Shown one piece after another: positions 1-11,047 of a stretch of 37,665 nucleotides of DNA. Source of the DNA: Bifidobacterium breve (GTDB taxonomy: Bacteria > Actinomycetota > Acidimicrobiia > Acidimicrobiales > Acidimicrobilacustridaceae). How positions within the stretch are numbered: the stretch's first letter is position 1; every line of letters starts with the position of its first letter. The notes beneath the pieces were generated by a model, which did no database searches, had not been told where the DNA came from, and saw nothing but the letters and a program-made list of their open reading frames with translations. The translations under genes and the position numbers were made by a program. The DNA lies in NCBI GenBank assembly GCA_945878645.1, contig CAMCTW010000004.1, positions 1-37,665 of the forward strand, in the 5' to 3' direction.

Positions 1-1042
1 CGGAGTTCGGTTTCACTTCTTTGATCGGCGTCGTTACAAGGTCAACAGTGTCCAGATTGAATGTTGGGTAGTAAACACTCGACGTAAGCGGTCGATTGCA
101 ACCGAAGGGATCCTGCGGGGTGAGTTTCTGCCGCAATTCCGGATCGTCAATGGAATTGAGGTTGCTAATCGCAGCATTGGTCGAGATCTCAACCGATGCC
201 GGATGAAACAAAATCGCCCCCTCAACCCGATCCCATAAAAGTCGTCGTATCTCGAGTCGTTGTGACTCATCAGCGGCAAACCGCTCCCTCTGTTCATCGG
301 TAAACGGTTCATCGAGCTTCGGCATCACCCATGGGGCCGACCGTTGAAAAACCGTGAGATGCGAAGCTTGCTTGGCAATTACGGGAACGAGTTGCACTGC
401 GGTAGCGGCACTACCAATGACGCCGACGCGCTTTTCCGCCATGTCCAAATCCTCTGGCCACTGCGCGGTGTGGAAACTAGGGCCGATAAATGATTCGAGC
501 CCATCGATCGAAGGCCATGTCAACTCATTGAACATTCCAACAGCACTGACAACGACCTCTGCTTCAATCCGCTCACCATCAGTAGAAGTCACAACCCAGA
601 CATTTGCGACGTCATCTCGTTCGACAGAGTGAACTGTGATACCAAAGCGCATACAGCCACGAAGATCAAAATCATCGACAACACGCTCGAAGTACTCGAG
701 CAACTCTGGTTGTGTGGCATACGGACGCGACCACGACGGATTTGGCGCAAACGAAAATGAATACAGGTGTGCTTGCACGTCGCACGCCGCGCCCGGATAG
801 CGGTTGTGCCACCAGGTACCCCCCGGCCCGGCGGCGCGTTCGAGCACGGTGACCTCATCAAAACCGGCCCTTCGAAACCGATAGGCCGCGATAATTCCGC
901 CCGGCCCAGCACCAATCACAATGATGCGCCGGCGGGGCGACTCGGACGTTCGTTCATTGCCAAGGTCGGGAAGTGCTGTGGGATCGAAAAGCGGATCAAC
1001 AGAACCTTGTTGCACTGCCGAAACCCTCATTCGTTCCCCCAT
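1..1042 (-). CDS. Flavin-containing / Baeyer-Villiger type monooxygenase (C-terminus beyond window start)
   Basis: Manual minus-strand translation is open from 1042 to the window edge: ...RRIIVIGAGPGGIIAAYRFRRAGFDEVTVLERAAGPGGTWWHNRYPGAACD... It has the GxGxxG FAD motif, GGTWW, and a BVMO fingerprint FxGxxxHxxxWP (FIGPSFHTAQWP). Absent from the ORF track because it has no stop in the window. Start 1042 or in-frame ATG at 1030. Confidence 0.9.
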   Translation of the reverse strand, partial: MGERMRVSAVQQGSVDPLFDPTALPDLGNERTSESPRRRIIVIGAGPGGIIAAYRFRRAGFDEVTVLERAAGPGGTWWHNRYPGAACDVQAHLYSFSFAPNPSWSRPYATQPELLEYFERVVDDFDLRGCMRFGITVHSVERDDVANVWVVTSTDGERIEAEVVVSAVGMFNELTWPSIDGLESFIGPSFHTAQWPEDLDMAEKRVGVIGSAATAVQLVPVIAKQASHLTVFQRSAPWVMPKLDEPFTDEQRERFAADESQRLEIRRLLWDRVEGAILFHPASVEISTNAAISNLNSIDDPELRQKLTPQDPFGCNRPLTSSVYYPTFNLDTVDLVTTPIKEVKPNS

Positions 1043-1056
1043 TATTTGTGGCCGCT

Positions 1057-1824
1057 TTACCAGCGCCGGCCGCGTGAATGCATGAGGCGCCGAGTGCGAA
1101 GTCGACGCTTTCGATACCGAAGTCCAATCACTGCAGCAGTAATAGCTACGAGGAGCAGCACAAACAATGTGCCCAGGATCTCGAGGAACTTGTCCTTCGA
1201 GGAACTGACCTTCACCTTCTGGGTATCGGTGTCGGTGAATGACGCTTCGTAGGTCTTGGTCGTTCCACCGGCCGTGACGATTAGGTCGAGTCCGACCAGC
1301 GAGGCTGGCGGCGCCTTTTCTTCCGCTTCAATCTTGGCGAGCAATCCGCCCGACGCATCGCCACCCAGAGTCGTAGCTAATTGTTGATCGCCAAACATTG
1401 CGAGGCCTGCAGTCGTGTCGATCTGACCAGTCACTTTTACTGACGTCGACAACAACCCATCGGATCGTTTGATGAGCATGTCGCGATAGGGACCATCAGG
1501 ACCGCTCAACTGCGCGAGCAGCGCCGTTCCTTCTTCAGGTGTCTCGAACGACTGATGCACGCGTATCCAGGTGAGGTCGCCTTCTTTCGAAGCTGCGTCG
1601 ACTTCCCACCCAGCCTGCACAAGATCATCGGCACGCAACGCTTGTGCGGGATCGCCAACGCGCTTCAGCGCCGCATCGTCGAAACCGATGCCTTGCGTGA
1701 TCGTTCCTTTGCCATTGAGTCCAACGTCAATCTTGGTTTCAATCTGCACGCGACAACCGGCAGCAACGAAGACAACGAGCGCGAGGAACGCGAACACTCG
1801 CAGCAGTCGACGGTTCCTCAACAC
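1057..1824 (-). CDS. LppM-like lipoprotein with C-terminal transmembrane helix
   Basis: ORF 1057..1908; lipobox-like FAFLALVVFVAAGC then CRVQIETKIDVGLNGKGTITQG; C-terminal TM ILGTLFVLLLVAITAAVIGLRYRKRR. The ORF N-terminus MKEPGPSARAPS is translated from a hairpin, so a GTG start near 1824 is preferred. Confidence 0.7.
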   Translation of the reverse strand: MLRNRRLLRVFAFLALVVFVAAGCRVQIETKIDVGLNGKGTITQGIGFDDAALKRVGDPAQALRADDLVQAGWEVDAASKEGDLTWIRVHQSFETPEEGTALLAQLSGPDGPYRDMLIKRSDGLLSTSVKVTGQIDTTAGLAMFGDQQLATTLGGDASGGLLAKIEAEEKAPPASLVGLDLIVTAGGTTKTYEASFTDTDTQKVKVSSSKDKFLEILGTLFVLLLVAITAAVIGLRYRKRRLRTRRLMHSRGRRW

Positions 1825-1874
1825 AGCGCGCAACCTACCAGCGCAAGTGCACGGCCCCGGTCGCGCACAACGAG

Positions 1875-1905
1875 AAGGAGCCCGGGCGCTGGGCCCGGGC
1901 TCCTT
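1875..1905 (-). terminator. Strong GC-rich hairpin downstream of clpC, terminator-like
   Basis: Perfect 13-bp inverted repeat aaggagcccgggc-gctgg-gcccgggctcctt, located just after the clpC stop (1930). No long T-tract. Confidence 0.65.
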
Positions 1906-1929
1906 CAAATGCTTTGTGATGCAGGTTCC

Positions 1930-4500
1930 CTATTCGGGAGCGCCAGCTTCTGCCAGTTCCATGGGCGGAGGCTCGAAGCCCTCGGTGGTATGGAACACGA
2001 TGATGCGATCGCCTGTTTCGGGATCGGGTTCGGCGTCGACCACGATGTTCTGGCCAGCGCGGAACTCCTTCCACAACAGACGCTCGGAAAGCGGATCTTC
2101 GACCATGCGCTGAATGGCACGACGCAGCGGACGAGCACCCAGCGTGGGGTCGTAGCCCTTATCGGCCAGCAGCAACTTGGCAGCCTCGGTGAGTTCAAGA
2201 CCAATGCCCTGACCTTCAAGCTGCTTGGTGACTCGCTTGATGAGCAGATCGACAATGGTCGTGACCTCGGCCTTGGAAAGTTCGTGGAACACGATGGTGT
2301 CGTCGATGCGGTTAAGGAACTCAGGGCGGAAATGCGCCTTGAGTGCATCGTTGACCTTTTCCTTCATGCGCTCGTACGACACGGCTTCGTCGGACTTACC
2401 AAAACCAATGTTGGCTTTGCGAAGATCGGCGGTACCGAGGTTTGAGGTCATGATCAGCACGGTGTTGCGGAAGTCGACCGAACGACCTTGTGAGTCGGTG
2501 AGTCGCCCTTCTTCGAGAATCTGCAAAAACGTATTAAAGACGTCGGGATGCGCCTTTTCGATTTCGTCGAAAAGCACAACCGAGAACGGCTTGCGACGCA
2601 CTGCTTCGGTGAGCTGTCCGCCTTCTTCGTAACCGACATAGCCAGGAGGCGAACCGACAAGACGACTGACGGTGTGCTTCTCCTGGTACTCAGACATGTC
2701 GAGCGAAATGAGCGAATCTTCATCGCCAAACAAGAATTCGGCGAGGGTCTTGGCCAGTTCGGTCTTTCCAACACCCGATGGGCCGAGGAAGATGAATGAG
2801 CCCGAAGGACGCTTGGGGTCTTTGAGGCCAGCACGCGTTCGACGGATGGCCTGACTCACTGCCTTGACGGCGTTTTCTTGACCAATGACTCGCTTATGCA
2901 ATTCATCTTCCATGCGCAGAAGACGAGCAGTTTCTTCTTCAGTGAGTCTGTAAACGGGGATACCGGTCCAGAGTGAAAGCACCTCGGCGATGGCTTCTTC
3001 GTCGACCTCGTCGAACAAGTCAATGCCGGAGTCCTTCATTTCCTGCTCTTTGGTTTCTTTCTGCGCAAGAAGTTCCTTCTCGCGATCACGCAGGCGTCCG
3101 GCCTCTTCGAACTGCTGAGCCTCGACCGCTTCCTTCTTCTCGGTTACGACCTTAGTGATTTCGTTTTCGAGTTCCTTGAAATCGGGTGGCGTTTCCATGC
3201 GCTTAATGCGCAAACGCGAGCCGGCTTCGTCGATGAGGTCGATGGCTTTGTCGGGAAGGAAACGATCGGCGATGTAGCGATCGGCCAAATTGGCCGCAGC
3301 AACAAGTGCTTGATCGGTGATGGTGACGCGGTGATGGGTTTCGTAGCGATCGCGCAAACCCTTGAGGATTTCAATGGTGTGGGCGACGGTGGGCTCTTCA
3401 ACCTTGATCGGCTGGAACCGACGCTCGAGTGCAGCGTCCTTTTCGAGATGCTTGCGGTATTCGTCGAGTGTGGTGGCACCAATAGTTTGGAGTTCACCAC
3501 GAGCAAGCATTGGCTTGAGAATGCTGGCCGCATCGATGGCGCCTTCGGCAGCACCAGCACCAACGAGGGTGTGGATTTCGTCGATGAACAAAATGATGTC
3601 GCCGCGTGTCTTGATTTCTTTGAGCACCTTTTTAAGGCGCTCTTCGAAATCGCCGCGGTAACGCGAGCCAGCAACCAGCGCGCCGAGATCGAGCGTGTAG
3701 AGCTGCTTGCCGTGCAACGTTTCCGGAACTTGGTCAGCCGCGATCGCTTGAGCAAGACCTTCGACAATTGCGGTCTTGCCAACGCCGGGCTCGCCGATAA
3801 GAACAGGGTTGTTCTTGGTACGGCGGCTGAGGACCTGCATGACGCGTTCGGTTTCGCGCGCACGACCGATAACCGGATCGAGTTTCTTTTCGCGAGCAAG
3901 TTGGGTGAGATTGCGACCGAACTGATCGAGAACTGCGGAACCACTCGGTGATGCTTCGCTTGAACCGCCTGTGGCGGCTCCGGCCTTTTCGCCCTGTTGC
4001 GGACCAGGACCGGAATAACCAGAAAGCAACTGAATGACTTGCTGGCGAACTCGAGAAAGATCGGCGCCAAGTTTGACGAGCACCTGAGCAGCAACGCCTT
4101 CGCCTTCACGGATGAGACCAAGAAGGATGTGTTCGGTGCCGATGTAGTTGTGGCCAAGCTGCAGTGCTTCACGCAGCGACAGTTCGAGAACCTTCTTGGC
4201 ACGCGGCGTGAACGGGATGTGACCGCTCGGCGATGAGCCGCCCTGACCGATGATTTCTTCGACCTGCGAACGCACAGCCTCGAGCGAAATGCCAAGAGAC
4301 TCGAGGGCCTTAGCGGCAACGCCTTCACCCTCGTGGATCAGCCCGAGCAGGATGTGCTCAGTGCCGATGTAGTTGTGGTTCAGGAGTCGCGCTTCTTCTT
4401 GTGCGAGCACGACAACCCTGCGGGCCCTATCGGTGAACCGTTCAAACACTTTGTAACCTGCTTCCCAGACGGGGATACGTGAGATGAGTGTACCCATCAC
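1930..4500 (-). CDS. clpC: ATP-dependent Clp protease ATP-binding subunit ClpC
   Basis: Double Clp_N repeats ([12 protein letters not shown] twice), Walker A GEPGVGKT and [11 protein letters not shown] motif region, ClpB-type C-terminus. Conserved N-terminus [20 protein letters not shown] suggests an alternative GTG start at 4449. Confidence 0.97.
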   Translation of the reverse strand: MMGTLISRIPVWEAGYKVFERFTDRARRVVVLAQEEARLLNHNYIGTEHILLGLIHEGEGVAAKALESLGISLEAVRSQVEEIIGQGGSSPSGHIPFTPRAKKVLELSLREALQLGHNYIGTEHILLGLIREGEGVAAQVLVKLGADLSRVRQQVIQLLSGYSGPGPQQGEKAGAATGGSSEASPSGSAVLDQFGRNLTQLAREKKLDPVIGRARETERVMQVLSRRTKNNPVLIGEPGVGKTAIVEGLAQAIAADQVPETLHGKQLYTLDLGALVAGSRYRGDFEERLKKVLKEIKTRGDIILFIDEIHTLVGAGAAEGAIDAASILKPMLARGELQTIGATTLDEYRKHLEKDAALERRFQPIKVEEPTVAHTIEILKGLRDRYETHHRVTITDQALVAAANLADRYIADRFLPDKAIDLIDEAGSRLRIKRMETPPDFKELENEITKVVTEKKEAVEAQQFEEAGRLRDREKELLAQKETKEQEMKDSGIDLFDEVDEEAIAEVLSLWTGIPVYRLTEEETARLLRMEDELHKRVIGQENAVKAVSQAIRRTRAGLKDPKRPSGSFIFLGPSGVGKTELAKTLAEFLFGDEDSLISLDMSEYQEKHTVSRLVGSPPGYVGYEEGGQLTEAVRRKPFSVVLFDEIEKAHPDVFNTFLQILEEGRLTDSQGRSVDFRNTVLIMTSNLGTADLRKANIGFGKSDEAVSYERMKEKVNDALKAHFRPEFLNRIDDTIVFHELSKAEVTTIVDLLIKRVTKQLEGQGIGLELTEAAKLLLADKGYDPTLGARPLRRAIQRMVEDPLSERLLWKEFRAGQNIVVDAEPDPETGDRIIVFHTTEGFEPPPMELAEAGAPE

Positions 4501-4611
4501 CTTCGAGATCGCCTCGTCGGAAATCCACGTTCACCGTGCCTTTGTCACAAGCAGTTCTCAACCTATCCGCCCGGTTGAGGTCCGAACCGGCCGCGGGCCT
4601 AACGTGGAGAA

Positions 4612-5637
4612 ATGGCAAGCGCCTCGCCCCTCCTCCAGTTGCCCGTTCTTCAGGCTGACCTTGCCCGGGTTGAAAATGCGCTGCAGGCCTCGGTGGTTAC
4701 CGAAGACCCGTTTCTGACCGAAGTCGCTAGCCATTTAATTCTCGCCGGCGGCAAACGCGTTCGTCCTGCCTTCTGCGTCACTTCGGCAGCAACCTCAGCC
4801 GCCGAAATGGGCGCCGCCACCCCTGAGGTCATCATGGGCGCAGTTTCGGTCGAGCTGGTCCACCTCGGATCGCTCTATCACGACGATGTCATGGACGATG
4901 CCACCACCCGTCGCACCGTCGAAAGCGTCAACGCTCGTTGGGGAAACCTCAAGGCCATCCTCGCTGGCGACTATCTCCTTGCCAAAGCATCTGAGATTGC
5001 TGCGTCGCTCGGAACCGAAGTTGCCGGATTACTTGCAGCCACTATCGGCAAACTGTGCGAGGGCCAAATTCTTGAACTGCAACACGCGTTCAGCATGGAC
5101 CGCACCGAAGACGCTTACCTGCGCTCCATCGATGGAAAGACCGCATCACTGCTCGGTACGGCATGTCGTGTCGGTGGAATTGTCGCCAATCTTCCTCGCC
5201 CTCAGATCGATGCGCTCACCACATTCGGAAATTCGTTCGGCATGGCATTCCAGATCGTCGACGACCTTCTCGATGTCACTTCCACCGATGAAGAACTGGG
5301 CAAACCTGCAGGCCATGACCTCGTTGAAGGCACCTACACCTTGCCGGTGATCCGTACACTTGCTGCTGGCGGCACCGAAGCCGATGAGCTTGGCTCGCTA
5401 CTGGTGAAACTGGCACCCACAGACGGTTCCATCGAACCGGTCGAAGATCCCGACACGCTTGACCGTGCTCGCACGCTGTTGCGTTCATCACTGTCGGTCA
5501 AAGACTCACTCGACACCGCTCGTTCCTATGTTGAAGCGGGCCAGCGTGCACTGGCTCCGTACGCGGGCACCGAAGCAGTCACTGCTCTCGAAGCCGCTGC
5601 CGAACATTTGCTCGGCACTGTTCGCTCTGCGGCCTGA
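4612..5637 (+). CDS. Polyprenyl (trans-prenyl) diphosphate synthase
   Basis: FARM/SARM motifs: LYHDDVMDDATTRR and FQIVDDLLDVT; GGKRVRP near the N-terminus. Confidence 0.93.
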   Translation: MASASPLLQLPVLQADLARVENALQASVVTEDPFLTEVASHLILAGGKRVRPAFCVTSAATSAAEMGAATPEVIMGAVSVELVHLGSLYHDDVMDDATTRRTVESVNARWGNLKAILAGDYLLAKASEIAASLGTEVAGLLAATIGKLCEGQILELQHAFSMDRTEDAYLRSIDGKTASLLGTACRVGGIVANLPRPQIDALTTFGNSFGMAFQIVDDLLDVTSTDEELGKPAGHDLVEGTYTLPVIRTLAAGGTEADELGSLLVKLAPTDGSIEPVEDPDTLDRARTLLRSSLSVKDSLDTARSYVEAGQRALAPYAGTEAVTALEAAAEHLLGTVRSAA

Positions 5638-5653
5638 ACCACGAAGCAGAACG

Positions 5654-6466
5654 TCAGATGTTCTTTTCGTAAATCAACCGAAGACCGTGAAGCGTCAACC
5701 ATGGTTCGGTGTGTTGAATGCGCTTTGAGAACGGCGTGATCGTTTCCGCTAGTCCCCCGGTGGAAATCACCGTGCATGTTCCGAGTTCCGCTTCGATCAG
5801 GTCACATAAACCGTCGACCTGCGCGGCGAACCCGTAAACAGCGCCCGACTGAATCGATTCCACCGTGGACTTTCCCAGAACGTTGCGCGGTGCGGTCAGT
5901 TCCACCGCTCGCAATGCCGATGCCCGGCCGACTAACGCATCCATTGAGATTTCGATGCCAGGGGCAATCGCGCCACCGAGGTAGACCCCGTCTTCAGAAA
6001 CGGCATCGCATGTTGTTGCCGTTCCGAAATCAGCAATGATCGTCGGCCCACCGTAAAGGTCGTACGCGCCAACAGCATTCGCGATGCGATCAGCACCGAC
6101 CTCTTTAGGGTTGTCGTAGTCAATGCGGATACCGGAGCGAACGCCGGGACCAATGACGATTGGCTCAAAATCTAAGTGACGCGCAGTGACCTGACGCAAC
6201 GTGGCAGTTACTTGCGGAACACCAGAGGAAATAACAATCCCATCGATATCCGAAAAACTGTTTCGACGGAGGGCGAGAAAGCCCTGCAGCATGACCGCGT
6301 ACTCATCGCCGGTGCGATCAGCGGCGGTCGAGATACGCCAATGATCAAGAAGACCGGCTTCTGGACGACGCCCAGCTGCGGTCCCACCATCGAGATCGTA
6401 AAGACCTACAACCGTTTGTGTATTTCCTGCATCAACAGCGAGAAGCATTCGTTGTTCCTCCGTCAT
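5654..6466 (-). CDS. coaX: Type III pantothenate kinase
   Basis: MLLAVDAGNTQTVVGLYD phosphate motif; DFGTATTCDAV; GGAIAPGIEISMDAL. Start at 6466 (MTEEQR) overlaps the nadC stop as ATGA; the ORF track extends further upstream. Confidence 0.93.
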   Translation of the reverse strand: MTEEQRMLLAVDAGNTQTVVGLYDLDGGTAAGRRPEAGLLDHWRISTAADRTGDEYAVMLQGFLALRRNSFSDIDGIVISSGVPQVTATLRQVTARHLDFEPIVIGPGVRSGIRIDYDNPKEVGADRIANAVGAYDLYGGPTIIADFGTATTCDAVSEDGVYLGGAIAPGIEISMDALVGRASALRAVELTAPRNVLGKSTVESIQSGAVYGFAAQVDGLCDLIEAELGTCTVISTGGLAETITPFSKRIQHTEPWLTLHGLRLIYEKNI

Positions 6467-7323
6467 GCCGGGTCGATGTCGAGTCCAATATCGAGGACCG
6501 GAGCAGAATTGGTGAGTCCACCGACCGAAATGCAATCGACTCCAGCGGCGCTGTACGACGCGATCGTTTCGAGAGTTATCCCGCCAGATGCTTCGAGCAA
6601 CGGGCGGTGCTGAGAACCAGAAGCGACGACCACACATTCACGAATCTTGTCCGGCGTCATGTTGTCGAGCAGTAACGCATCTGCACCAGCCGCAAGTGCT
6701 TCATGAACTTGCTCAATCGTGTCGCATTCGACATGAACGGTTCGTGCCGGCCACATCGAACGAGAACGGGCAACTGCATCGGTGATGCCGAACAACGCGA
6801 TGTGGTTGTCTTTCAGAAGGATCCAGTCGGAAAGATTGCCGCGATGGTTACGTCCACCGCCAGCGCGAACTGCAGCTTTCTCAAGAACTCGCAATCCAGG
6901 TGTGGTCTTTCGCGTATCCCACACATACGCGCTGCCACCCTTCGCTGCTTCAGCGACGTACTCGCTGGTTCGCGTCGCGATGCCCGAAAGGTGTCCTAAA
7001 AAGTTCAGTGCCGTTCGTTCCGCTGTCAGGATCGATGCCAAGCAACCGGTGACCGCTGCGATTACCGAACCTGGACTCACGATGTCACCATCAGTAACCG
7101 ACCATTCGAGAACCACGGTTGGATCGACCTGCGCGAAAGTTTCCGCCGCGCAGAGTCGACCGGCGATGACACCGTTGCTGCGAGCTACGAAGCGCGCAGT
7201 GGCGACCAAGTCTTGGGGAAGCAGTGCAGAAGTGAGGTCGCCAAGTGGCGTGAGATCCTCAGCGAGGGCACGTTCGACCGCATCAACGACAACGACTCGG
7301 GGCGGCTGAAGCAGGTCTGACAT
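6463..7323 (-). CDS. nadC: Nicotinate-nucleotide pyrophosphorylase (carboxylating)
   Basis: AEDLTPLGDLTSALLP, TRKTTPGLRVLEKAAVRAGGGRNHRGNLSDWILLKDNH, and C-terminal EASGGITLETI. Start MSDLLQPP at 7323 preferred. Confidence 0.95.
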   Translation of the reverse strand: MSDLLQPPRVVVVDAVERALAEDLTPLGDLTSALLPQDLVATARFVARSNGVIAGRLCAAETFAQVDPTVVLEWSVTDGDIVSPGSVIAAVTGCLASILTAERTALNFLGHLSGIATRTSEYVAEAAKGGSAYVWDTRKTTPGLRVLEKAAVRAGGGRNHRGNLSDWILLKDNHIALFGITDAVARSRSMWPARTVHVECDTIEQVHEALAAGADALLLDNMTPDKIRECVVVASGSQHRPLLEASGGITLETIASYSAAGVDCISVGGLTNSAPVLDIGLDIDPA

Positions 7324-7364
7324 TCCGAAAGCCTGCCCTGCCGAGCCCGACCAGAGCGAACCGG

Positions 7365-8927
7365 TCAGACGATCACCAATCGCAGAGCCAAATTCGGGTC
7401 CAGCGAGGGGCAATCGTCACGGGTATGCGCACCGCGGCTTTCCGTGCGAGCTTCAGCGGCAACAAGGAGAGCGGTGGCTACGGCGGCCAGGTTCGCCAGT
7501 TCCCACGCAGCAACACCAGTGGCATCGGCGAGAGTGCGGGCGTGCTCGACCTTTGCCGCCGTTGCTGCGAGCGAACTCGCATCTCGCACAACTCCGGCGC
7601 CAACGGTCATTGCCCATTGCATGTCATCACGGGCGGTCGCAAGTGCGTCGGCGTCACTTTCGATCACCGATGACAATGACTCAGGCGCGCGCCATCCCTC
7701 AATGCGACGGCCACCATCACCATCGAGTGCTCGCATAACGCCCGTCAGTTCTGGAGCATCGATACCCAGTTCGATAGCTTCAACAACGCGAGCCCCAAAT
7801 ACCATTCCCTCGAGCAATGAGTTTGAGGCCAGTCGATTCGCGCCGTGCACACCTGAACACGCAACTTCACCAGCAGCCCACAGACCCGGAATGCTCGTCG
7901 CTCCGTTGAGGTCGGTGAGGACGCCTCCGCACAGATAATGCGCCGCCGGAGCAATCGGAAGGAGATCGTGGGAGGGATCGAACTTGAGACCGGAAAGCAT
8001 CGCGGCGATGGTTGGAAATCGAATATCGAATTGTTCGAGACCAGTCACATCGAGCAAGCAGTGATCCGTATGTAGTTCGATCATGCGGCGAACCATCGCT
8101 CGACTGACCTGATCACGCGGAAGCATTTCATCGACGAATCGTTCGCCATTGATGTCGCGAATGAGTGCTCCATGACCGCGTAATGCTTCAGAAAGCAACG
8201 GGCGCGGCATACGCTCATGATGAAGTGCTGTCGGATGGAACTGCACAAACTCAACATCGGCTACTGCAGCACCAGCGCGCAATGCCATCGCAATGCCGTC
8301 ACCAGTCGCCTCAAGTGGATTCGTCGTTACCGAAAAAATCTGCCCGGCTCCACCCGAAGCCAGCAAAACATTTCTGGCGCGAACAACGCCAACGGTTCCA
8401 TCGGCTAGCGCCGCACGGACACCAACGCATCGGCCGTTTTCAACCACAAGGTCGAGGGCAAACGCATGCTCATGAATTTCCGTTGCTTCACTTCGCACCG
8501 CAACGACCAGCGCTCGTTCGATTTCGGCCCCAGTAGCAACACCTCCGGCGTGAACGATTCGCGGCAGTGAGTGACCACCTTCGCGCGCTAATTCGAACTT
8601 GCCGTCAGCGTCGCGATCGAATCGCGCCCCAAGTGAAACCAGATCACGAACTCGAACTGGACCCTCTTCAACCAGAATGCGCACCGCATCAACGTCACAA
8701 AGCCCAGCGCCAGCAGCGAGCGTGTCCGCCAGATGCAGATCAGTGGAATCGGGATCACCACCAAGAACAGCAGCCACACCACCTTGGGCCCATCTGGTTG
8801 TCGACTGCTCAAGCGGACCCTTGGTAAGGACTCCCACACGAACACCATCTCGAGCCGCGGCACGCACGGCGGCCGAAAGTCCGGCAACGCCAGAACCGAC
8901 AACAAGAAGATCGAGCTCGGCAGTCAC
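7365..8927 (-). CDS. nadB: L-aspartate oxidase
   Basis: FAD motif VVGSGVAGLSAAV; TRWAQGGVAAVL; FVQFHPTALHH; GLWAAGEVACSGVHGANRLASNSLLEG. Confidence 0.95.
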   Translation of the reverse strand: MTAELDLLVVGSGVAGLSAAVRAAARDGVRVGVLTKGPLEQSTTRWAQGGVAAVLGGDPDSTDLHLADTLAAGAGLCDVDAVRILVEEGPVRVRDLVSLGARFDRDADGKFELAREGGHSLPRIVHAGGVATGAEIERALVVAVRSEATEIHEHAFALDLVVENGRCVGVRAALADGTVGVVRARNVLLASGGAGQIFSVTTNPLEATGDGIAMALRAGAAVADVEFVQFHPTALHHERMPRPLLSEALRGHGALIRDINGERFVDEMLPRDQVSRAMVRRMIELHTDHCLLDVTGLEQFDIRFPTIAAMLSGLKFDPSHDLLPIAPAAHYLCGGVLTDLNGATSIPGLWAAGEVACSGVHGANRLASNSLLEGMVFGARVVEAIELGIDAPELTGVMRALDGDGGRRIEGWRAPESLSSVIESDADALATARDDMQWAMTVGAGVVRDASSLAATAAKVEHARTLADATGVAAWELANLAAVATALLVAAEARTESRGAHTRDDCPSLDPNLALRLVIV

Positions 8928-8955
8928 AGGGCTGCAGTCTGACCGAAGAACGGTG

Positions 8956-9354
8956 TCAGGCTCGGAATCGAACAGGAAATTCTTGAGCAGCGATGGTCAC
9001 GGCCTCGAATTCATCAATCATGTGGTTGGCGCCGTCGACATGCACAACACGAGGGACGTAGTCCTCGAGTTCGATCTCGTCATAGTCGGCGTAGGTGATC
9101 ACAATGATGCGGTCACCAGGCTGTACTAAACGTGCTGCAGCGCCGTTGAGACATACCGTGCCCGGACCACCGGGGATCGCGTAGGTCTCGAACCGAGCAC
9201 CGTTATCGATATCGACGACCTGCACCTGCTCCCATTCGCGAATGTCGGCCCGCTCCATCAATTCCGTATCGAGGGTGATGGAACCCACGTAATGGAGATT
9301 GGCGTCAGTAATACAAGCGCGATGGATCTTTGATTTCATCATTCGACGTTGCAT
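8956..9354 (-). CDS. panD: Aspartate 1-decarboxylase
   Basis: [29 protein letters not shown] (pyruvoyl Gly-Ser) ... [32 protein letters not shown]. Confidence 0.96.
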   Translation of the reverse strand: MQRRMMKSKIHRACITDANLHYVGSITLDTELMERADIREWEQVQVVDIDNGARFETYAIPGGPGTVCLNGAAARLVQPGDRIIVITYADYDEIELEDYVPRVVHVDGANHMIDEFEAVTIAAQEFPVRFRA

Positions 9355-9407
9355 CGTCTTCTCCTTCAGCTTGGCGCCGCGTGCGGTCACCTTGCGGGTA
9401 AGGCTCC

Positions 9408-10262
9408 CTACGGTACGTCGACACCCAGGTTGTCGAGTAATCGCGGCGTTCCCAGCTGCGCCACCATCAACAACCGCACCGTGGTTCCACTCACCAATCG
9501 ATCGGGAGTGAGCAATGACTCAGGGTTCACGACCGCGGCGTAATCAAGTACGGCAAGCGGTTCGGCATCGATGATCGAAGCCATATGTGATTCGACAACC
9601 GATGGATCGCTCTCCCCCGCTTCGACCATGGCGGCTCCGGCGCGAAGGGCTCGGCTGATAACCGTGGCGGCTTCGCGTTCGGTTGACGACAGATAAACAT
9701 TCCGACTCGACATGGCCAGACCATCATTTTCTCGCACGATGGGACAACCAACGATCACAACTGGCTGATCAAGGTCGGCAACCATTCGGCGAACAACCGC
9801 CAGTTGCTGGAAGTCCTTCTCGCCGAAATACGCCCGACAAGGACCGGCGATGTTGAACAACTTCGTGACGACGGTGGTGACACCATCGAAGTGCGTGGGA
9901 CGACTCGCGCCTTCCATTGAGGAAGTAAGCCGATCGACATGAACATTCGTAAGCGTCGGTTCGGGATACATCTCATCGGTCGTTGGCGTGAAGACAACAT
10001 CGGCTCCGGCCGCTTCGGCGAGTTCGAGATCGCGCTCAAGCGGACGCGGGTAGGCATCAAGGTCTTCACCTGCACCGAACTGCAGCGGGTTGACAAAAAT
10101 CGTGAGCGCGACGACGTCGCAATCGTTTGCGGCAGCACGAAGGAGCGATAAGTGCCCTTCATGCAGTGCGCCCATGGTTGGAACGAGTCCGACCGTACGT
10201 CCGAGCGCGCGAACCGTTTCAAGGTGCTCACGAAACTCTGATTTTGTGGAAATGACCTGCAT
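9408..10262 (-). CDS. panC: Pantothenate synthetase
   Basis: [57 protein letters not shown]. Confidence 0.97.
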   Translation of the reverse strand: MQVISTKSEFREHLETVRALGRTVGLVPTMGALHEGHLSLLRAAANDCDVVALTIFVNPLQFGAGEDLDAYPRPLERDLELAEAAGADVVFTPTTDEMYPEPTLTNVHVDRLTSSMEGASRPTHFDGVTTVVTKLFNIAGPCRAYFGEKDFQQLAVVRRMVADLDQPVVIVGCPIVRENDGLAMSSRNVYLSSTEREAATVISRALRAGAAMVEAGESDPSVVESHMASIIDAEPLAVLDYAAVVNPESLLTPDRLVSGTTVRLLMVAQLGTPRLLDNLGVDVP

Positions 10263-11047
10263 CAGTTTTCCGTTTCGGGAATTGGTAGCGTCGATTCATC
10301 GTTCGGTGTTCGTCGAGAGTCCACCACGCGACGAGCCGCGTCCACCAATGCGTCATACAACGCAAGTTCGGAGGGGTCGATCGCGTCACGATGACGAGCG
10401 ACCGTGTCCCAGTCGCCACGCGCCACAGGGCCCGTCAACGCATCAATGACCCCAAGGTCTTCGATGTTATCGATCGTCGCACGAACGAGTTCTAAATACG
10501 CCTCGATCGGTACGCCAGCAGAACGGGCCACGCGTTCCGCGGAACCAAGCAGGGCAACAACGTGATTCGACGCAATCGCCGCAGCCGCGTGGTAGGCAAC
10601 TCGATGTTCATCGTCGACAACGAACGATCGACCACCAAGCGCATCGGCAAGCGATTCCATACACTTGAGCGCGCTCTCCGTGTTCGCATCGATAGCGAAC
10701 CATGCGCCGCCAACCAATCGCTCAGCTCCAATTTCCGGAGTCGGCATCGATGTCAGAGGATGAAGCGCTGCGCGTTGCGGATGATCTGCTAGCGCTTCAA
10801 GACCGAGCGCGCCAGAAAGATGGACAACAACTGTTGTTGGATCGGGCGTGATCTCGCGTGCGACCTCGACGATGACGCCATCTGGAGTCGCAATGACTAA
10901 AAGATCAACCCCGCTTGCTGCCGCCGAGAGCGACTCACCGCGTTGAACGGGAGCAACCACCGTCCATCCAACCCGTGCCAACGCAATTGCCAGCGCTCCA
11001 CCCGCACGGCCCGGCCCAATGATTCGGACCGAACTGTTCGTGGTCAT
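10262..11047 (-). CDS. Rossmann-like / DUF2520 domain protein
   Basis: VRIIGPGRAGGALAIALARVGW NAD-binding motif; HPLTSMPT; located immediately upstream of panC in the operon, as in other actinobacteria. Start at 11047 overlaps the folK stop (ATGA). Confidence 0.8.
   Translation of the reverse strand: MTTNSSVRIIGPGRAGGALAIALARVGWTVVAPVQRGESLSAAASGVDLLVIATPDGVIVEVAREITPDPTTVVVHLSGALGLEALADHPQRAALHPLTSMPTPEIGAERLVGGAWFAIDANTESALKCMESLADALGGRSFVVDDEHRVAYHAAAAIASNHVVALLGSAERVARSAGVPIEAYLELVRATIDNIEDLGVIDALTGPVARGDWDTVARHRDAIDPSELALYDALVDAARRVVDSRRTPNDESTLPIPETEN

Noticed and set aside
589-1252. ORFs 589..915 (-) and 767..1252 (+)
   Set aside because: They overlap the monooxygenase frame (open from 1042 to the edge with BVMO motifs) and show no domain signal.
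1555-2445. 296-aa + strand ORF spanning the lipoprotein and clpC
   Set aside because: Antisense to two better-supported genes and reads through the clpC terminator hairpin.
3144-4328. Long overlapping ORF (394 aa, minus) inside clpC, and + strand ORFs such as 3310..3951
   Set aside because: Out-of-frame shadows of a strongly conserved clpC; low-complexity Ser/Arg-rich or antisense translations with no recognisable motif.
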